Part shown: positions 53,318 to 62,612 of the stretch, in pieces | Position numbering within the stretch: the first letter of the stretch is position 1 | Layout of the letters: each line of letters begins with the position of its first letter | DNA from: Mycobacterium ostraviense | GTDB taxonomy: Bacteria; Actinomycetota; Actinomycetes; Mycobacteriales; Mycobacteriaceae | Assembly (NCBI RefSeq): GCF_002705925.1 | Contig: NZ_NKRE01000001.1 | Coordinates: 2,745,282 to 2,809,281 of the forward strand | DNA length: 64,000 bases | Reading direction: 5' to 3' | The notes under the pieces: model-generated | Databases searched by the model: none | Seen by the model: the letters and a program-made list of their open reading frames with translations, nothing else | Told to the model about the DNA's origin: nothing | Program-made: the position numbers and the translations under genes

Positions 53318-54715
53318 CTCAAGACGTCGATCCTGAGATCGTCGCCGAGGCCGGACGGGTCTATGGCAAGGTCTACGACGCCGCCGCGGCTGCGGTGCAC
53401 CACCTATCAGGGGTGCTAAAGGGGTCTGCCGGCATGGGCGGCACCGACAATGCCGGCCACTCTTGGAGTCTCAAGTACGACGCGCTAGTTGGCGGACGCG
53501 CTGGTGGAGCCGGACTCATGGAAGCGGCGACCGCCACGATCATGGGTGCAGCCCAATGTTCGGACCTATTGGCCACCACGGCGGTTAACCACCAAAATGC
53601 TGATCAGCAGTCGGCCATGAATAACGCTGGTGCACCGGCGTTTCCGCCCACCGCCAAGCCGATGTTCTTAGTGCCGGCGATCCCTTCGGCGGAGGGAGGG
53701 CACGATGATGTGCCGGGCTGGTGGCACACCATTCAGGCATACGTGCAGGGTGAAATGTGGCCAAACGGCCACCAGGACAAGCTGCGCGCGGCCGCTGACG
53801 CCTGGCATGCGGCGGCCCGTGAACTGCGCTCGGCGGCCGATATCGCCAACGACGGTGTTATCGAGTCGGTGCGGGCGCAACAGTCACCCGAGTTCCCGGT
53901 AGCGGCCACCAACTGCACCATGGCGCGCGATTCGCTCAAAGCCGTCGCCGACGGGTTTGATGCCGCAGGTAAGGCGTGTTCGGACTACGCGCAAGCAATC
54001 GATGACGCGCACTCGAAGATCCTGCACGAGATGGCGGTGCTCGGGGCGACTGTCGCGGTTACCGAGGTCGTTGCGGCGGTCTTGATTCCGTTTACCGCGA
54101 CCATAAGCGAGGGTGTGTCGAAGGTCGTCGACGTAGCACGTTTGACGGCCACCGGAGCACGGATCGCGACGATCATTCGAGAGTTCCGGGTGGCGGCCGA
54201 AGCCTCTAGCCTGCCGACCGTTAGCGCCCTCGGCAACGCCGCGCGGGCTGTGGGTGAACTCTCCCCACTGCTGGCCGCCCGCGCGCAGCTATTCTTGGCC
54301 GAGGGAACGGTCCCCGGACTGTTGGGCACCGAGGGACTGGATCTGCTATCGCGCCCCTACATCAGGGTCGGAACGCGACAAGCTGTCGAGGCAGCAGCCA
54401 GGAAGACACCTGACGGCAAGTATTACGTCAGTGCCACCGATGAGACAGTACGAGGATGCGATCTTGAACCTACCGAAGAGCGCGGACGGCAAGTATTACC
54501 TCGGCGCCGACGGCGTCCGCTATCCGGTCGATCCCACCTACCATCTCGGCCACGTCGGCGGTCAGGAGTGGTGGCGCATTCGCGACATGGCGATCCAGCG
54601 GCACTGGACACGCCAGCAGCTCATCGAGTACTGCAACCGTCCCGAGCTTTATCAACTCGAAGACGCACCAGGAAACCTCAGCCACGCATTCGAACTACCA
54701 AGGGAGGCAGGATGA
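53314..54715 (+). pseudogene. CpnT-like ESX polymorphic toxin with GH-E type nuclease, frameshifted
   Basis: Residues 1-110 form a helical ESX-type N-terminus (MTQDVDPEIVAEAGRVYGKV). At about 135-235 a CpnT-like N-domain starts WWHTIQAYVQGEMWPNG and LRAAADAWHAAAREL. A hydrophobic stretch lies at 240-265. Frame 1 is normal to about residue 376 (54439). The C-terminal toxin part follows in the next frame: MRQYEDAIL at 54440, then YHLGHVGGQEWWRI with a GH and Glu, and EDAPGNLSHAFE with an N-x-SH. GH followed by Glu, then N-x-SH, is the pattern of GH-E family nucleases of polymorphic toxins. DGKYY occurs on each side of the break, 73 bp apart, so one base too many. The toxin is probably not made intact. 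Stop overlaps the ankyrin gene start. Confidence 0.75.
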
Positions 54716-55197
54716 ACACAAACGATCGTGACCGCGCGGGCCGAACGCCGCTGCACTACGCCGTCATTGACGCGCCGGTGGGCCTGGACCATACGACGGC
54801 ACTCAAGGATCCCTCGTTGAAAGCCGAAAACCACCGCAAGATAGTGGAATTCATCCTGGCTAACTCTCGCAGGCTGTTAGACGCCGGCGCCGACGTCAAC
54901 GCCATCGACGAGCAAGGTTGCACACCGCTGCATTTTGCAGCCAAAGGAGAAAGCGACGAAATAGTGCGGCTCTTGCTGGATGCCGGCGCTGATGTCAACG
55001 CCAGGAACGACAAGGACGAAACGCCGCTATACAACGCCGTTCGCAACACCACGCCCGCCGCGCTGGACATCATGCGGCTACTCCGCGAGCGCGGGGCCGA
55101 TCCCACCATCGAAACAGCTAACGGATCGACCGCACTTCGATTCGTCAGCCGCTACGGCAAGCCCGAGGAAAAGGAAGTATTCGCCGATCTGCTCTAG
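54712..55197 (+). CDS. ankyrin-repeat protein, probable immunity protein
   Basis: A 161-residue protein made almost wholly of ankyrin repeats: GRTPLHYAV at residue 10, RRLLDAGADVNAIDEQGCTPLHFAA around 53-77, RLLLDAGADVNARNDKDETPLYNAV around 86-110, and a last partial repeat ERGADPTIETANGSTAL; motifs are given in parts of the repeat only. No signal peptide, so cytosolic. ATG at 54712 overlaps the nuclease stop by ATGA and has AGGGAGG upstream. Ankyrin proteins are known immunity partners in polymorphic-toxin loci, and position directly after a nuclease supports that. It is intact while the toxin frame is broken. Confidence 0.8.
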   Translation: MNTNDRDRAGRTPLHYAVIDAPVGLDHTTALKDPSLKAENHRKIVEFILANSRRLLDAGADVNAIDEQGCTPLHFAAKGESDEIVRLLLDAGADVNARNDKDETPLYNAVRNTTPAALDIMRLLRERGADPTIETANGSTALRFVSRYGKPEEKEVFADLL

Positions 55198-55276
55198 GCC
55201 AATCCGCGGCCGGCCCCCATTCACAGATTGCCGGGCCCGACACGTAGGACCTCCGCAACAGCTGCCGCACACCTGA

Positions 55277-57298
55277 CTACCTAAGCGACTCCTCGAGCCA
55301 AGGTAACAGCCACTTCACGCCTTCCGGAGTAAGGTGGACGCCGTCGCTGCGCACCTGGATGCCGTCCACCTTGGCGGTGTAAACCCCATCCGGACACAGC
55401 TTCTTGTTCAAGTCGATGATCCCCACGTTCGGGTGATCACGAACCGCGTTGCGCAACATGGTGTTCCATTGGTTGACCCGGTCGGGTTGGTCCTCCGGAT
55501 AGAGGCGGCCGTCGGGCTTTTCACCGCCGCGGCTGTAGGGGACGGTGGCCACCATCACCCGGACACCGCTAGAGCCGACAATATTGAGGGCCCGCTGCAG
55601 CTCGAAATTGAGGTATTCGTCGAAGGTCGGGTCACCGATGTGGGTCCATTTTCCTTCGTTGACCCGGTCCACGGTCTCCCACCGGCCGATGATCAGCAGC
55701 GCGACATCGGGTTGGTCCTGGCTGATCTGCGTGGACCACCTGCTGGGCCAGCCGTCGCATTCCGGCCTTTGCTCCAGGGTCTGGCCGATGTACCGATACG
55801 GCGTGCCGCGCACCAGGCTGCACCCGATGACCGTGTGGTCGACGAATCGGAATCCGGGAGTGGGCGGCAGGTAATGCATCATGGTCCAGCCGATCGAATC
55901 ACCGAACACCGAAACGGTGAACGGCCGGTTGCGATCCCGCGGGCCCGGATTCGGACCCGAATGGCCCGCGCCCGGCGGCGACGGGGAGACCGCCGCGACC
56001 GCCGAAACGCCCGGCGGCAGACCAACTTCGCGCAGACCGGGTCCGGTTGCGACGGGGACGACCAGCATCGTCGCCGCGGCCGCGGTCGCCACGGTCGCCG
56101 CGGCCAGCGGCAGCAGCGGAACACCTGAAGGTCGCCAGCGCCGGATGGGTTGTTCGATCAACCACCATGAGGCGGCGGCCAAGGCCACGGTGGCGGCGCA
56201 ACGCACGCCGAACAGTTGGAATCCGGTCCATCCGGTGCGTTCGCCGTTGAGCGTCAGGAAGATCGGCCAGTGCCACAGATAGATGCCGTACGAGATGGTG
56301 CCCAGCCAGACCAACGGCCGCCACGCCAGCAGCCGCGCCACCGCTCCACGTTGCTCGAGCGCCACCGGGGCGACCACCAAGACGGCGGCTACGGCCACGG
56401 CCAGCAGCAGACCGTGCCGGAATTCGACGATGCTGCCGGTCGCGAAGTGCGTCATCGCCGCCAGCCCGGCCAACCCGATGACCGGAAGCAGCCGGGCCAT
56501 TCGCCGCCCCCACCGGCTGCGGACCAGACACCAGCCGCGGTTCAGTGCGGCCCAATCCCCAACCAGCAGAGCCGATGCCGCAGCGCCGATCAACAGGGCC
56601 TGGGCGCGCGTATCGGTGCCGAAATAGATCCGGTCACGCGTCGCCGCGGAGACGAAGACAATGGCCGCCGCGGCCGAGACCAACGCACCCAGGGTGGCTA
56701 TCACGAAGGCGGCGAACCGAACGTGGCCCACCGTGGTCTTGGCGAAGTAGCGTTTGGCCCGGGCCGCCAGCAGCAACGCCACCGCGATCAGCAGCAGCGG
56801 CCAGGCGATGTAGTACTGCTCCTCCACCCCCAGTGACCAGGTGTGCTGCAGCGGTGACGGCGGGGCGCCCTGAGTGAAGTAATCGGTCTTCTGCGCCACG
56901 AACCGCCAGTTCGCCATCCACAGGAAAGCGGCGATCGCGTCGCTGCGCAGACCGGTAAGCGCTTGGTAGGGAAGGAATTCGCGTACCGCGGTGACGGTGA
57001 GCACCATTAAGACCAGGGCCGGCAGCAGCCGCCGGGCACGGCGAATCCAGAACGCGGTCAAGCTGATGCGGCCGGTGTGTCGCAGCTCGTTGAGCAGCAG
57101 CGACGTGATCAGGAACCCACTGAGGACGAAAAAGATGTCGACGCCGATGAACCCGCCACCCATGCCGGGAATGCCGCCATGCCCGGCGAGGACCAGTGCA
57201 ACCGCGATCGCGCGCAACCCGTCCAGCGCCGGGATACCGCCGTGTCGCTCGGGCCGATCCGGGACGGCTCGCCGCCCGGCACGGCGCACCGGGGCCAC
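55277..57298 (-). CDS. acyltransferase 3 / SGNH-domain membrane protein (OafA type)
   Basis: A 673-residue protein. The N-terminal part has about ten membrane helices with acyltransferase-3 motifs: ALDGLRAIAVALVLAGHGG with the conserved His, GVDIFFVLSGFLI, and SLGVEEQYYIAWPLLL. A linker of Pro/Gly near residue 430 leads to an extracytoplasmic SGNH hydrolase-like domain with VSVFGDSIGWTM (catalytic Ser block) and SDGVHLTPEG (Asp/His block). It O-acylates a cell-envelope glycan or lipid. It starts with GTG; upstream in-frame codons lack a better start. Similar to Rv0111, which in M. tuberculosis lies on the corresponding side of ldtA, so it could be its positional remnant. Confidence 0.9.
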   Translation of the reverse strand: MAPVRRAGRRAVPDRPERHGGIPALDGLRAIAVALVLAGHGGIPGMGGGFIGVDIFFVLSGFLITSLLLNELRHTGRISLTAFWIRRARRLLPALVLMVLTVTAVREFLPYQALTGLRSDAIAAFLWMANWRFVAQKTDYFTQGAPPSPLQHTWSLGVEEQYYIAWPLLLIAVALLLAARAKRYFAKTTVGHVRFAAFVIATLGALVSAAAAIVFVSAATRDRIYFGTDTRAQALLIGAAASALLVGDWAALNRGWCLVRSRWGRRMARLLPVIGLAGLAAMTHFATGSIVEFRHGLLLAVAVAAVLVVAPVALEQRGAVARLLAWRPLVWLGTISYGIYLWHWPIFLTLNGERTGWTGFQLFGVRCAATVALAAASWWLIEQPIRRWRPSGVPLLPLAAATVATAAAATMLVVPVATGPGLREVGLPPGVSAVAAVSPSPPGAGHSGPNPGPRDRNRPFTVSVFGDSIGWTMMHYLPPTPGFRFVDHTVIGCSLVRGTPYRYIGQTLEQRPECDGWPSRWSTQISQDQPDVALLIIGRWETVDRVNEGKWTHIGDPTFDEYLNFELQRALNIVGSSGVRVMVATVPYSRGGEKPDGRLYPEDQPDRVNQWNTMLRNAVRDHPNVGIIDLNKKLCPDGVYTAKVDGIQVRSDGVHLTPEGVKWLLPWLEESLR

Positions 57299-57492
57299 CC
57301 AACGGCGTCGTGCTGCCGAACGTGCCGGTACGGAATGTTTCCCGTCCGGCTCAGTGCTCGCTGTTAGCGCGCCCTGACCGCATTGCCGCCCGGCGCCGTC
57401 GTTGCTGCCGATACGTCGCTGCCCCTCCTCTTGATCCCAGCCAGCTTAGCTACGGGTGCGCCGAAATCCTTCGAAGACACGCGAGGACGGGC

Positions 57493-58665
57493 TCATTCAG
57501 CGATGTCGGCCTCGACGACGCCCAGTCCGAGTTCGTCGAGCACCTCGGCGGTATGTGCGCCAAGTTCGGGGGCCGGGCCGGCGACCCGACCGGGCGTTCG
57601 GGAAAACCAGGTCGGCACACCGGGAAAGCGCACCGGACCATCGGGCGTGGCCACCGTCTCGAAGAAGCCCACGGCATTGAGGTGCGGGTCGTCGAACAAT
57701 GCTGCGGGACTGGACAACGGCGACGCCGGTATCTCCAGCTCGCGGAACAGCTCGAGCCATTCCCGGGTGGTGCGCTGGGCAATCGTTTGGGCCAATAGCG
57801 CATACACTGTGTCGATCTCGCGCGCGCGTCCTTCCAGGGTGGCGTAACAACTGGCGGCCCAGGGCGGTCGCACCGCGTTGACGAACGCCGCCCAGTGCTT
57901 GTCGTTGTAGATCAGCGCGGCGATGTAGCCGTCGCTGGTTCGGTACGGCCGTCGGTTGGGAGCGACCGTGCGTGGATAGACCGCCGGACCCAGTGGCGGA
58001 TCGAACATGGCGCCGTTGGCATGCTCCACCAGCATGAAGGAGGCGATCGTTTCGAACATGCCGACTTCCACTTCTTGCCCTTCGCCGGTGCGTTCCCGGT
58101 GGAACAGCGCCATCATCGTGGCGTAGAGGGCGGTCAGACCCGCGACCTTGTCGGCCAAAATCGTTCCCACATAATTAGCCTCACCGGTCAGCTGCTCCTG
58201 GACGAACGGCAATCCGCAGGCGGCCTGGATGGTGTCGTCGTAAGCCGGCAGATCCCGGTTGGGTCCGCGTCGGCCGTATCCATAGCAGTTGGTGTAGACG
58301 ATGTCGGGATTGATGGCGGCCACCTCGGCGTAGCCGAATCCGAGCCGGGTGATCGCCTTGGCCCGCATCGAGTGGATGAAGACGTCGGCCTGTTCGACCA
58401 GCGCCCGCAGCGCGGCCTTGCCGGACTCGGACCGCAAGTCGGCAGTGATGGCACGTTTGCCCCGGTTGACGTTGACGAACACACCGCTCATGCCGTGGGC
58501 CGGACCGACCGAAATGTAGCGGGTGTCATCGCCGTCCGGCGGTTCCACCTTGATGACGTCGGCGCCCATGTCGGCCATGATCTGGGTGCAGTAGGGCCCC
58601 ATCACCATTGCGGTGAGGTCGACGACACGCACCCCGACCAGTGGGCCCGCACTGTTGCTAGGCAT
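57493..58665 (-). CDS. CaiB/BaiF family CoA-transferase
   Basis: A 390-residue class III CoA-transferase. The N-terminal VRVVDLTAMVMGPYCTQIMADMGADVIKVE is the family signature over residues 13-42, with the catalytic Asp expected in YDDTIQAACGL near residue 140. It moves CoA between carboxylic acids. It is the last gene of the five-gene operon; its ATG (58665) overlaps the SDR stop by 8 bp. It would activate the acid produced by the oxygenases, so degradation can continue by beta-oxidation (inference). Confidence 0.92.
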   Translation of the reverse strand: MPSNSAGPLVGVRVVDLTAMVMGPYCTQIMADMGADVIKVEPPDGDDTRYISVGPAHGMSGVFVNVNRGKRAITADLRSESGKAALRALVEQADVFIHSMRAKAITRLGFGYAEVAAINPDIVYTNCYGYGRRGPNRDLPAYDDTIQAACGLPFVQEQLTGEANYVGTILADKVAGLTALYATMMALFHRERTGEGQEVEVGMFETIASFMLVEHANGAMFDPPLGPAVYPRTVAPNRRPYRTSDGYIAALIYNDKHWAAFVNAVRPPWAASCYATLEGRAREIDTVYALLAQTIAQRTTREWLELFRELEIPASPLSSPAALFDDPHLNAVGFFETVATPDGPVRFPGVPTWFSRTPGRVAGPAPELGAHTAEVLDELGLGVVEADIAE

Positions 58666-59587
58666 CTGGCAGACCTATACTGCGCGTGGCCATTTCGAAG
58701 CTGTACCGGAGATGTTCGCCGTGACCGTCGGGCACCACCGGAAACACTAGCGGCTCGGCGACGTCGCGGATGTCGTCGAGGTGTTCGGCCACGTCCTCGA
58801 TCGACCACGACGGACGGTGCACGCCTGGGGATTCGGCCACCACCGCCCTGGCGACCCGGCCGGCGACGGCGACCAGCATCTCACCGGTGATCGGGCACGA
58901 TTCGTGAGCCAGCAGCCCGACGACCGGAGCCACCAGCTCGACACCCATCGGCGGGTACGTCGGAATATCCAACCCGTCAGCCATTCTCGTCACCGCTGCG
59001 GGGACGATCACGTTGCAGAGCACTCCGTCCGGGGCGCCTTCGAGCGCCACGGCATTGGACAGGCCGACCAGGCCCGCTTTGGCGGCAGCATAATTGGCCA
59101 CTCCGTAATTGCCGTACAGGCCGCCGATCGATGACGTCAGCACGATGCGGCCGTAGTGCGCTTCGCACATCAGCGGAAACGCCGGCCGGACCACATGGAA
59201 GGCTCCGCGCAAGTGCACGTCGATGACCGAATCGAAGTCCCGGTAACTGATCTCCTTCAACGAGGCCCGCCGCACCGTGCCGGCGTTGTGGACGAGAATG
59301 TCCATCCGGCCGTGGCGTTCCAACGCCGTCCGGATGATCGCCCGGCCGCCCGCAGCGGTGGCCACCGACTCGACGCACGCGACAGCGTCGCCACCGGCCG
59401 CCCGGATCTCGGCCACCACCTCATGTGCCGGGCCGGGGTCCAAACCCACGCCGGTCATGCTGGAGCCGGTATCGTTGACGACGACGGAAGCGCCCCGGGA
59501 AGCCAGCAGCAGGGCATAGGCGCGCCCCAGTCCACGGCCGGCCCCGGTGACCACGGCCACCCGGTCGTCGAATCTGAGTTGAGTCAT
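58658..59587 (-). CDS. short-chain dehydrogenase/reductase of the catabolic operon
   Basis: A 309-residue SDR. VTGAGRGLGRAYALLLA (cofactor loop, residues 14-30), VVNDTGSSMTG after strand two, HNAGTVRR, LTSSIGG and the catalytic YAAAK complete the pattern. The NDTGSSMTGVG region resembles the (3R)-hydroxyacyl-CoA/MFE-2 group, as for the SDR at the left end. The ATG at 59587 shares one base with the monooxygenase stop (TGATG). Probably oxidises the alcohol released in the pathway. A longer open frame into the monooxygenase gene is a shadow. Confidence 0.92.
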   Translation of the reverse strand: MTQLRFDDRVAVVTGAGRGLGRAYALLLASRGASVVVNDTGSSMTGVGLDPGPAHEVVAEIRAAGGDAVACVESVATAAGGRAIIRTALERHGRMDILVHNAGTVRRASLKEISYRDFDSVIDVHLRGAFHVVRPAFPLMCEAHYGRIVLTSSIGGLYGNYGVANYAAAKAGLVGLSNAVALEGAPDGVLCNVIVPAAVTRMADGLDIPTYPPMGVELVAPVVGLLAHESCPITGEMLVAVAGRVARAVVAESPGVHRPSWSIEDVAEHLDDIRDVAEPLVFPVVPDGHGEHLRYSFEMATRSIGLPDA

Positions 59588-61425
59588 CAGGATTCCAGGG
59601 CGAGGCCGTCCAGGCCGCCTTGAGCGCGCCAGGCGGCCAGCAGATCGCTGAACACGTAGAAGCCCGGCCCATACGGCTCGCCCAGATGCGATCGGATCCC
59701 TTCGCTGCCGCCGCCCTCGTTGTTGTAATAGCCCGGCGTGCATTCCAGGTCGAACGCACTGTTGTCGATCGCCGTCTCCCGGATGGTCCGGCACCAATTG
59801 TTTTGTGCCTCTTGGGTCGGCTCCACTGTCGTCGCACCCCGGGCCAGGGCCTGCGAGATGATGTAGGCAATGTGCTCGCCCTGCAGCTCGTAGTTGGCGG
59901 CGATGTTCGCCGAAATACCGACCTGGGTGAAGCCGGTGAAGAACTGGTTGGGAAAGCCACGGCTGGTGAACCCGTGAAAAGTCCGATAGCCGTTGCGCCA
60001 GTGGTCGAAAAGCGAACGCCCGTCCCGGCCTTCGATCGTGTCGATCGAATAGCGGCGGCTGATCTCGGTGGTGATCTCGAAGCCGCTGGCATAGATGATG
60101 CAGTCGACCCGGTACTCAATATCATTGGCTACCACGCCCTTTTCGGTGGCCAGCTGCACCCCTTTGGTCGTCGACACGTCGACCAGCGTCACATTGGGAC
60201 GGTTGAAGGTCTGCAGGTATTCGTCGTTGGTGCACGGCCGCTTGCACAGGAACCGGTAATACGGTTTGAGCGCCTCGGCGGTTTCCGGGTCCTCGACGAT
60301 GCTCGCGACCCGGCGCCGCAGCCGCTCCATGACCTTGTAGTCCTCCTCCTCCCGGATCGCCATGAACTGCTCCGGGGTCATCGACGCCGGGTCCTCGAGC
60401 GCGAGCACCCGCGCGGCGGTGTTGCGGCCGAGCTCGGTCCAGAAGTCGCAGACGTAGTCGGGCTGGCCGAGGGCCATTCCCTCGAACGTCCAGGCGTGGA
60501 AGTTGCGTTGGCGTTCCTTCTGCCAGCCCGGCTTGAGCGTCTTCACCCACTCCGGATCGGTGGGCAGGTTGTTGCGCGGCCCCACCGACGACGGTGTGCG
60601 CTGAAAGACGTAGAGCTGCTTGGCATACCGGCCCAGGTACGGCACGATCTGGACGGCGGTTGCCCCGGTGCCCACCACCGCGACGCGCTTGTCGCTCAGC
60701 TTGACCAGGCCACCGTTGCTGTCTCCGCCGGTGTAGTCGTAGTCCCAGCGGGAACTGTGGAAGCTGTGGCCCGTGAAGTCCTTGATGCCCGGAATGCCGG
60801 GCAGTTTGGGCCGGTGGAAAGGCCCGGACGCCATGACCACGAACCGGGCCCGCAAGTCGTCGTCGCGGTTGGTGCCGACCCGCCAGCGCTTGATCGACTC
60901 ATCCCACCGCAAGGCACGCACCTGGGTGGAGAAGATCGCCGAATCGTAGAGCCCGTAGTGCTTTCCGATGCGCCGGCAATGCTCGTAGATCTCGGTGCCG
61001 TCGGCGAACTTCTTGCTGGGCATGTAGTTGAGTTCTTCCAGCAACGGTATATAGCAATAGGATTCGTTGTCGCACTGCAGCCCGGGATAACGGTTCCAGT
61101 ACCAGACACCGCCGAAGTCACCGCCCAACTCGATGATCCGGACGTCGTCGACCCCGGCATTTTTCAGATACGCGCCGCACAGCAGCCCGCCGAAGCCGCC
61201 GCCCAGCACGACGACGTCGACGTCCGCCGAGATCGGATCGCGAACCAGCGGCGGCGAATACGGGTCGGTTTCGTAATACCCCGCAAACTCGTCGACGAGT
61301 TCGATGTACTGCTGCGAGCCTTCCGGCCGCAGCCGCTTTTCCCGCTCACGGCGGTACCTTTCGCGCAGCGCGGGCAGGTCGATATCCTGCGGCGTCTGCG
61401 TCGGCGGGCAGTCGGGTGCCGTCAT
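59587..61425 (-). CDS. flavin monooxygenase, Baeyer-Villiger type
   Basis: A 612-residue FAD/NADPH enzyme. VVVLGGGFGGLLCGAYL (FAD loop, about residues 72-88), the BVMO fingerprint FTGHSFHSSRWDY with Asp where most have Pro, and VVGTGATAVQIVPYLG (NADPH loop) are present; the C-terminus has ANYELQGEHIAYIISQALARG, split motif of the group. Such enzymes insert oxygen beside a ketone to give an ester or lactone. The N-terminal 65 residues form the long extension of cyclopentadecanone/steroid-type BVMOs. ATG at 61425 overlaps the LLM stop as ATGA. Substrate is probably a cyclic or steroid-like ketone (inference). Confidence 0.92.
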   Translation of the reverse strand: MTAPDCPPTQTPQDIDLPALRERYRREREKRLRPEGSQQYIELVDEFAGYYETDPYSPPLVRDPISADVDVVVLGGGFGGLLCGAYLKNAGVDDVRIIELGGDFGGVWYWNRYPGLQCDNESYCYIPLLEELNYMPSKKFADGTEIYEHCRRIGKHYGLYDSAIFSTQVRALRWDESIKRWRVGTNRDDDLRARFVVMASGPFHRPKLPGIPGIKDFTGHSFHSSRWDYDYTGGDSNGGLVKLSDKRVAVVGTGATAVQIVPYLGRYAKQLYVFQRTPSSVGPRNNLPTDPEWVKTLKPGWQKERQRNFHAWTFEGMALGQPDYVCDFWTELGRNTAARVLALEDPASMTPEQFMAIREEEDYKVMERLRRRVASIVEDPETAEALKPYYRFLCKRPCTNDEYLQTFNRPNVTLVDVSTTKGVQLATEKGVVANDIEYRVDCIIYASGFEITTEISRRYSIDTIEGRDGRSLFDHWRNGYRTFHGFTSRGFPNQFFTGFTQVGISANIAANYELQGEHIAYIISQALARGATTVEPTQEAQNNWCRTIRETAIDNSAFDLECTPGYYNNEGGGSEGIRSHLGEPYGPGFYVFSDLLAAWRAQGGLDGLALES

Positions 61426-62612
61426 GCCAGCGCGTTTTCCGGCAGCGCCGCCGGATGCAACGGCGCCGTCATCTCGTGCGCCGCGGGCAGCACCTCCGCA
61501 GCGAACAGTCGCGTGCTGGCCATCGCCTCGTCGTAGGGCATGGTGCCGAACTGCGGGACAATGGTCAGCTCGCAGAACGAACACGCCTGCTGAGCGGCGC
61601 GCAGCCGCTTGAAGATTTCCTCCGGCGTGCCGATCAGCAGGTTGGAGGCGTGATAGCCGGGCGTCTTGGGAGCGCTCTTGGCGTCGCTCGGCGAGGGGCC
61701 GGTCACCGACGAGGCCAACACGGCGGTGGCGCTGGCCTCGCGGGCCGCATAGGCTTCGTAGCCTTTGACGCCCTTGAAGTTCGACGCATCGGCGAATCCG
61801 TAGTGCACCGTGACATCCCGGTTCGCCGTCCAGATCCACTCCTCGGACTTGGCGGCGTCTTCGGGCCTGGCAGTGCAGTACATGAACATGACGTTTTTGG
61901 GCTGACACGGCGGCAGGCCCTCTTCTTTGCGGAAGATGTTGATCTGCTGGACTTCCCGGCCGGCGTCCTCGATCGGCTTGTTGCCCACGAACAGCGGCAC
62001 CATGCCTCGGCGCGCGAGGATCTCCAGTGACTCGGCCGTCGACGACGAACTGTAGATCCGGGAGAAAAGATCACGGGTTTGCGGCTCGGGGCGCAGCGAC
62101 ATCTCCGGGACCGTGAAGACCTCGCCTTCGTAGGCGAACCGCTCCCCGGACAATGCCAACTGCAGGATGTCGAGGGTTTCGTTGAAACGCTGGCGGCTTT
62201 CCTCACGCGGGACGCCGACGGCGGAGAACTCTCCCTTCGACACCCCGCGCCCGATCCCGATCGTGGTGTAGCGGCCGTTGGAAAGGATGTCGAGATAGGC
62301 GATCTGGTGTGCCAGCCGGACCGGATGCCACCAGGGCGCCACGACCACGAAGGTCCCCAGTCCGATCCGCTCGGTGCGTCCGGCGAAGTAGCTGAGCGCC
62401 TGAATCGGGTTGGGTGTCATGCCATACGGGGTGCCGCAGTGCTCCGGCAGCCAGATTCCGTCGAACCCGAGCGGTTCGGCCAGATCCCCGAGCGCGAGCG
62501 TGGCCTGGACGCACTGCCAGTCCGGGGTGGTGGGTGGCTGGCCGAAATCTCCGGCCAGCACACGTTCCCAGTCGTGGGAGTTGTGCGCTCCCAGCCCGAT
62601 ATTGACTTTCAT
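61422..62612 (-). CDS. LLM-class flavin-dependent oxidoreductase/monooxygenase
   Basis: A 396-residue bacterial-luciferase-like TIM barrel. LGFDGIWLPEHCGTPYGM, ALSYFAGRTERIGLGTFVVV, and LDILSNGRYTTIGIGRGVSKGEF are typical of the FMN-dependent LLM monooxygenase group. The start MKVNIGLGAH at 62612 overlaps the Rieske gene stop (ATGA). It needs reduced flavin or F420H2 from elsewhere. The C-terminus has one CSFCELTI pair of Cys. It is the second gene of the operon. The long open frame upstream into the Rieske gene is a shadow. Confidence 0.92.
   Translation of the reverse strand: MKVNIGLGAHNSHDWERVLAGDFGQPPTTPDWQCVQATLALGDLAEPLGFDGIWLPEHCGTPYGMTPNPIQALSYFAGRTERIGLGTFVVVAPWWHPVRLAHQIAYLDILSNGRYTTIGIGRGVSKGEFSAVGVPREESRQRFNETLDILQLALSGERFAYEGEVFTVPEMSLRPEPQTRDLFSRIYSSSSTAESLEILARRGMVPLFVGNKPIEDAGREVQQINIFRKEEGLPPCQPKNVMFMYCTARPEDAAKSEEWIWTANRDVTVHYGFADASNFKGVKGYEAYAAREASATAVLASSVTGPSPSDAKSAPKTPGYHASNLLIGTPEEIFKRLRAAQQACSFCELTIVPQFGTMPYDEAMASTRLFAAEVLPAAHEMTAPLHPAALPENALA

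Noticed and set aside
54440..54715. Programmed ribosomal frameshift joining the toxin halves
   Set aside because: No slippery sequence or stimulatory structure seen at the break, and a second indel in the neighbouring WXG gene makes decay simpler.
59587..61908. 773-residue version of the Baeyer-Villiger-type monooxygenase
   Set aside because: The extra N-terminus is an out-of-frame reading of the LLM gene; the ATG at 61425 gives the family start and overlaps the LLM stop.
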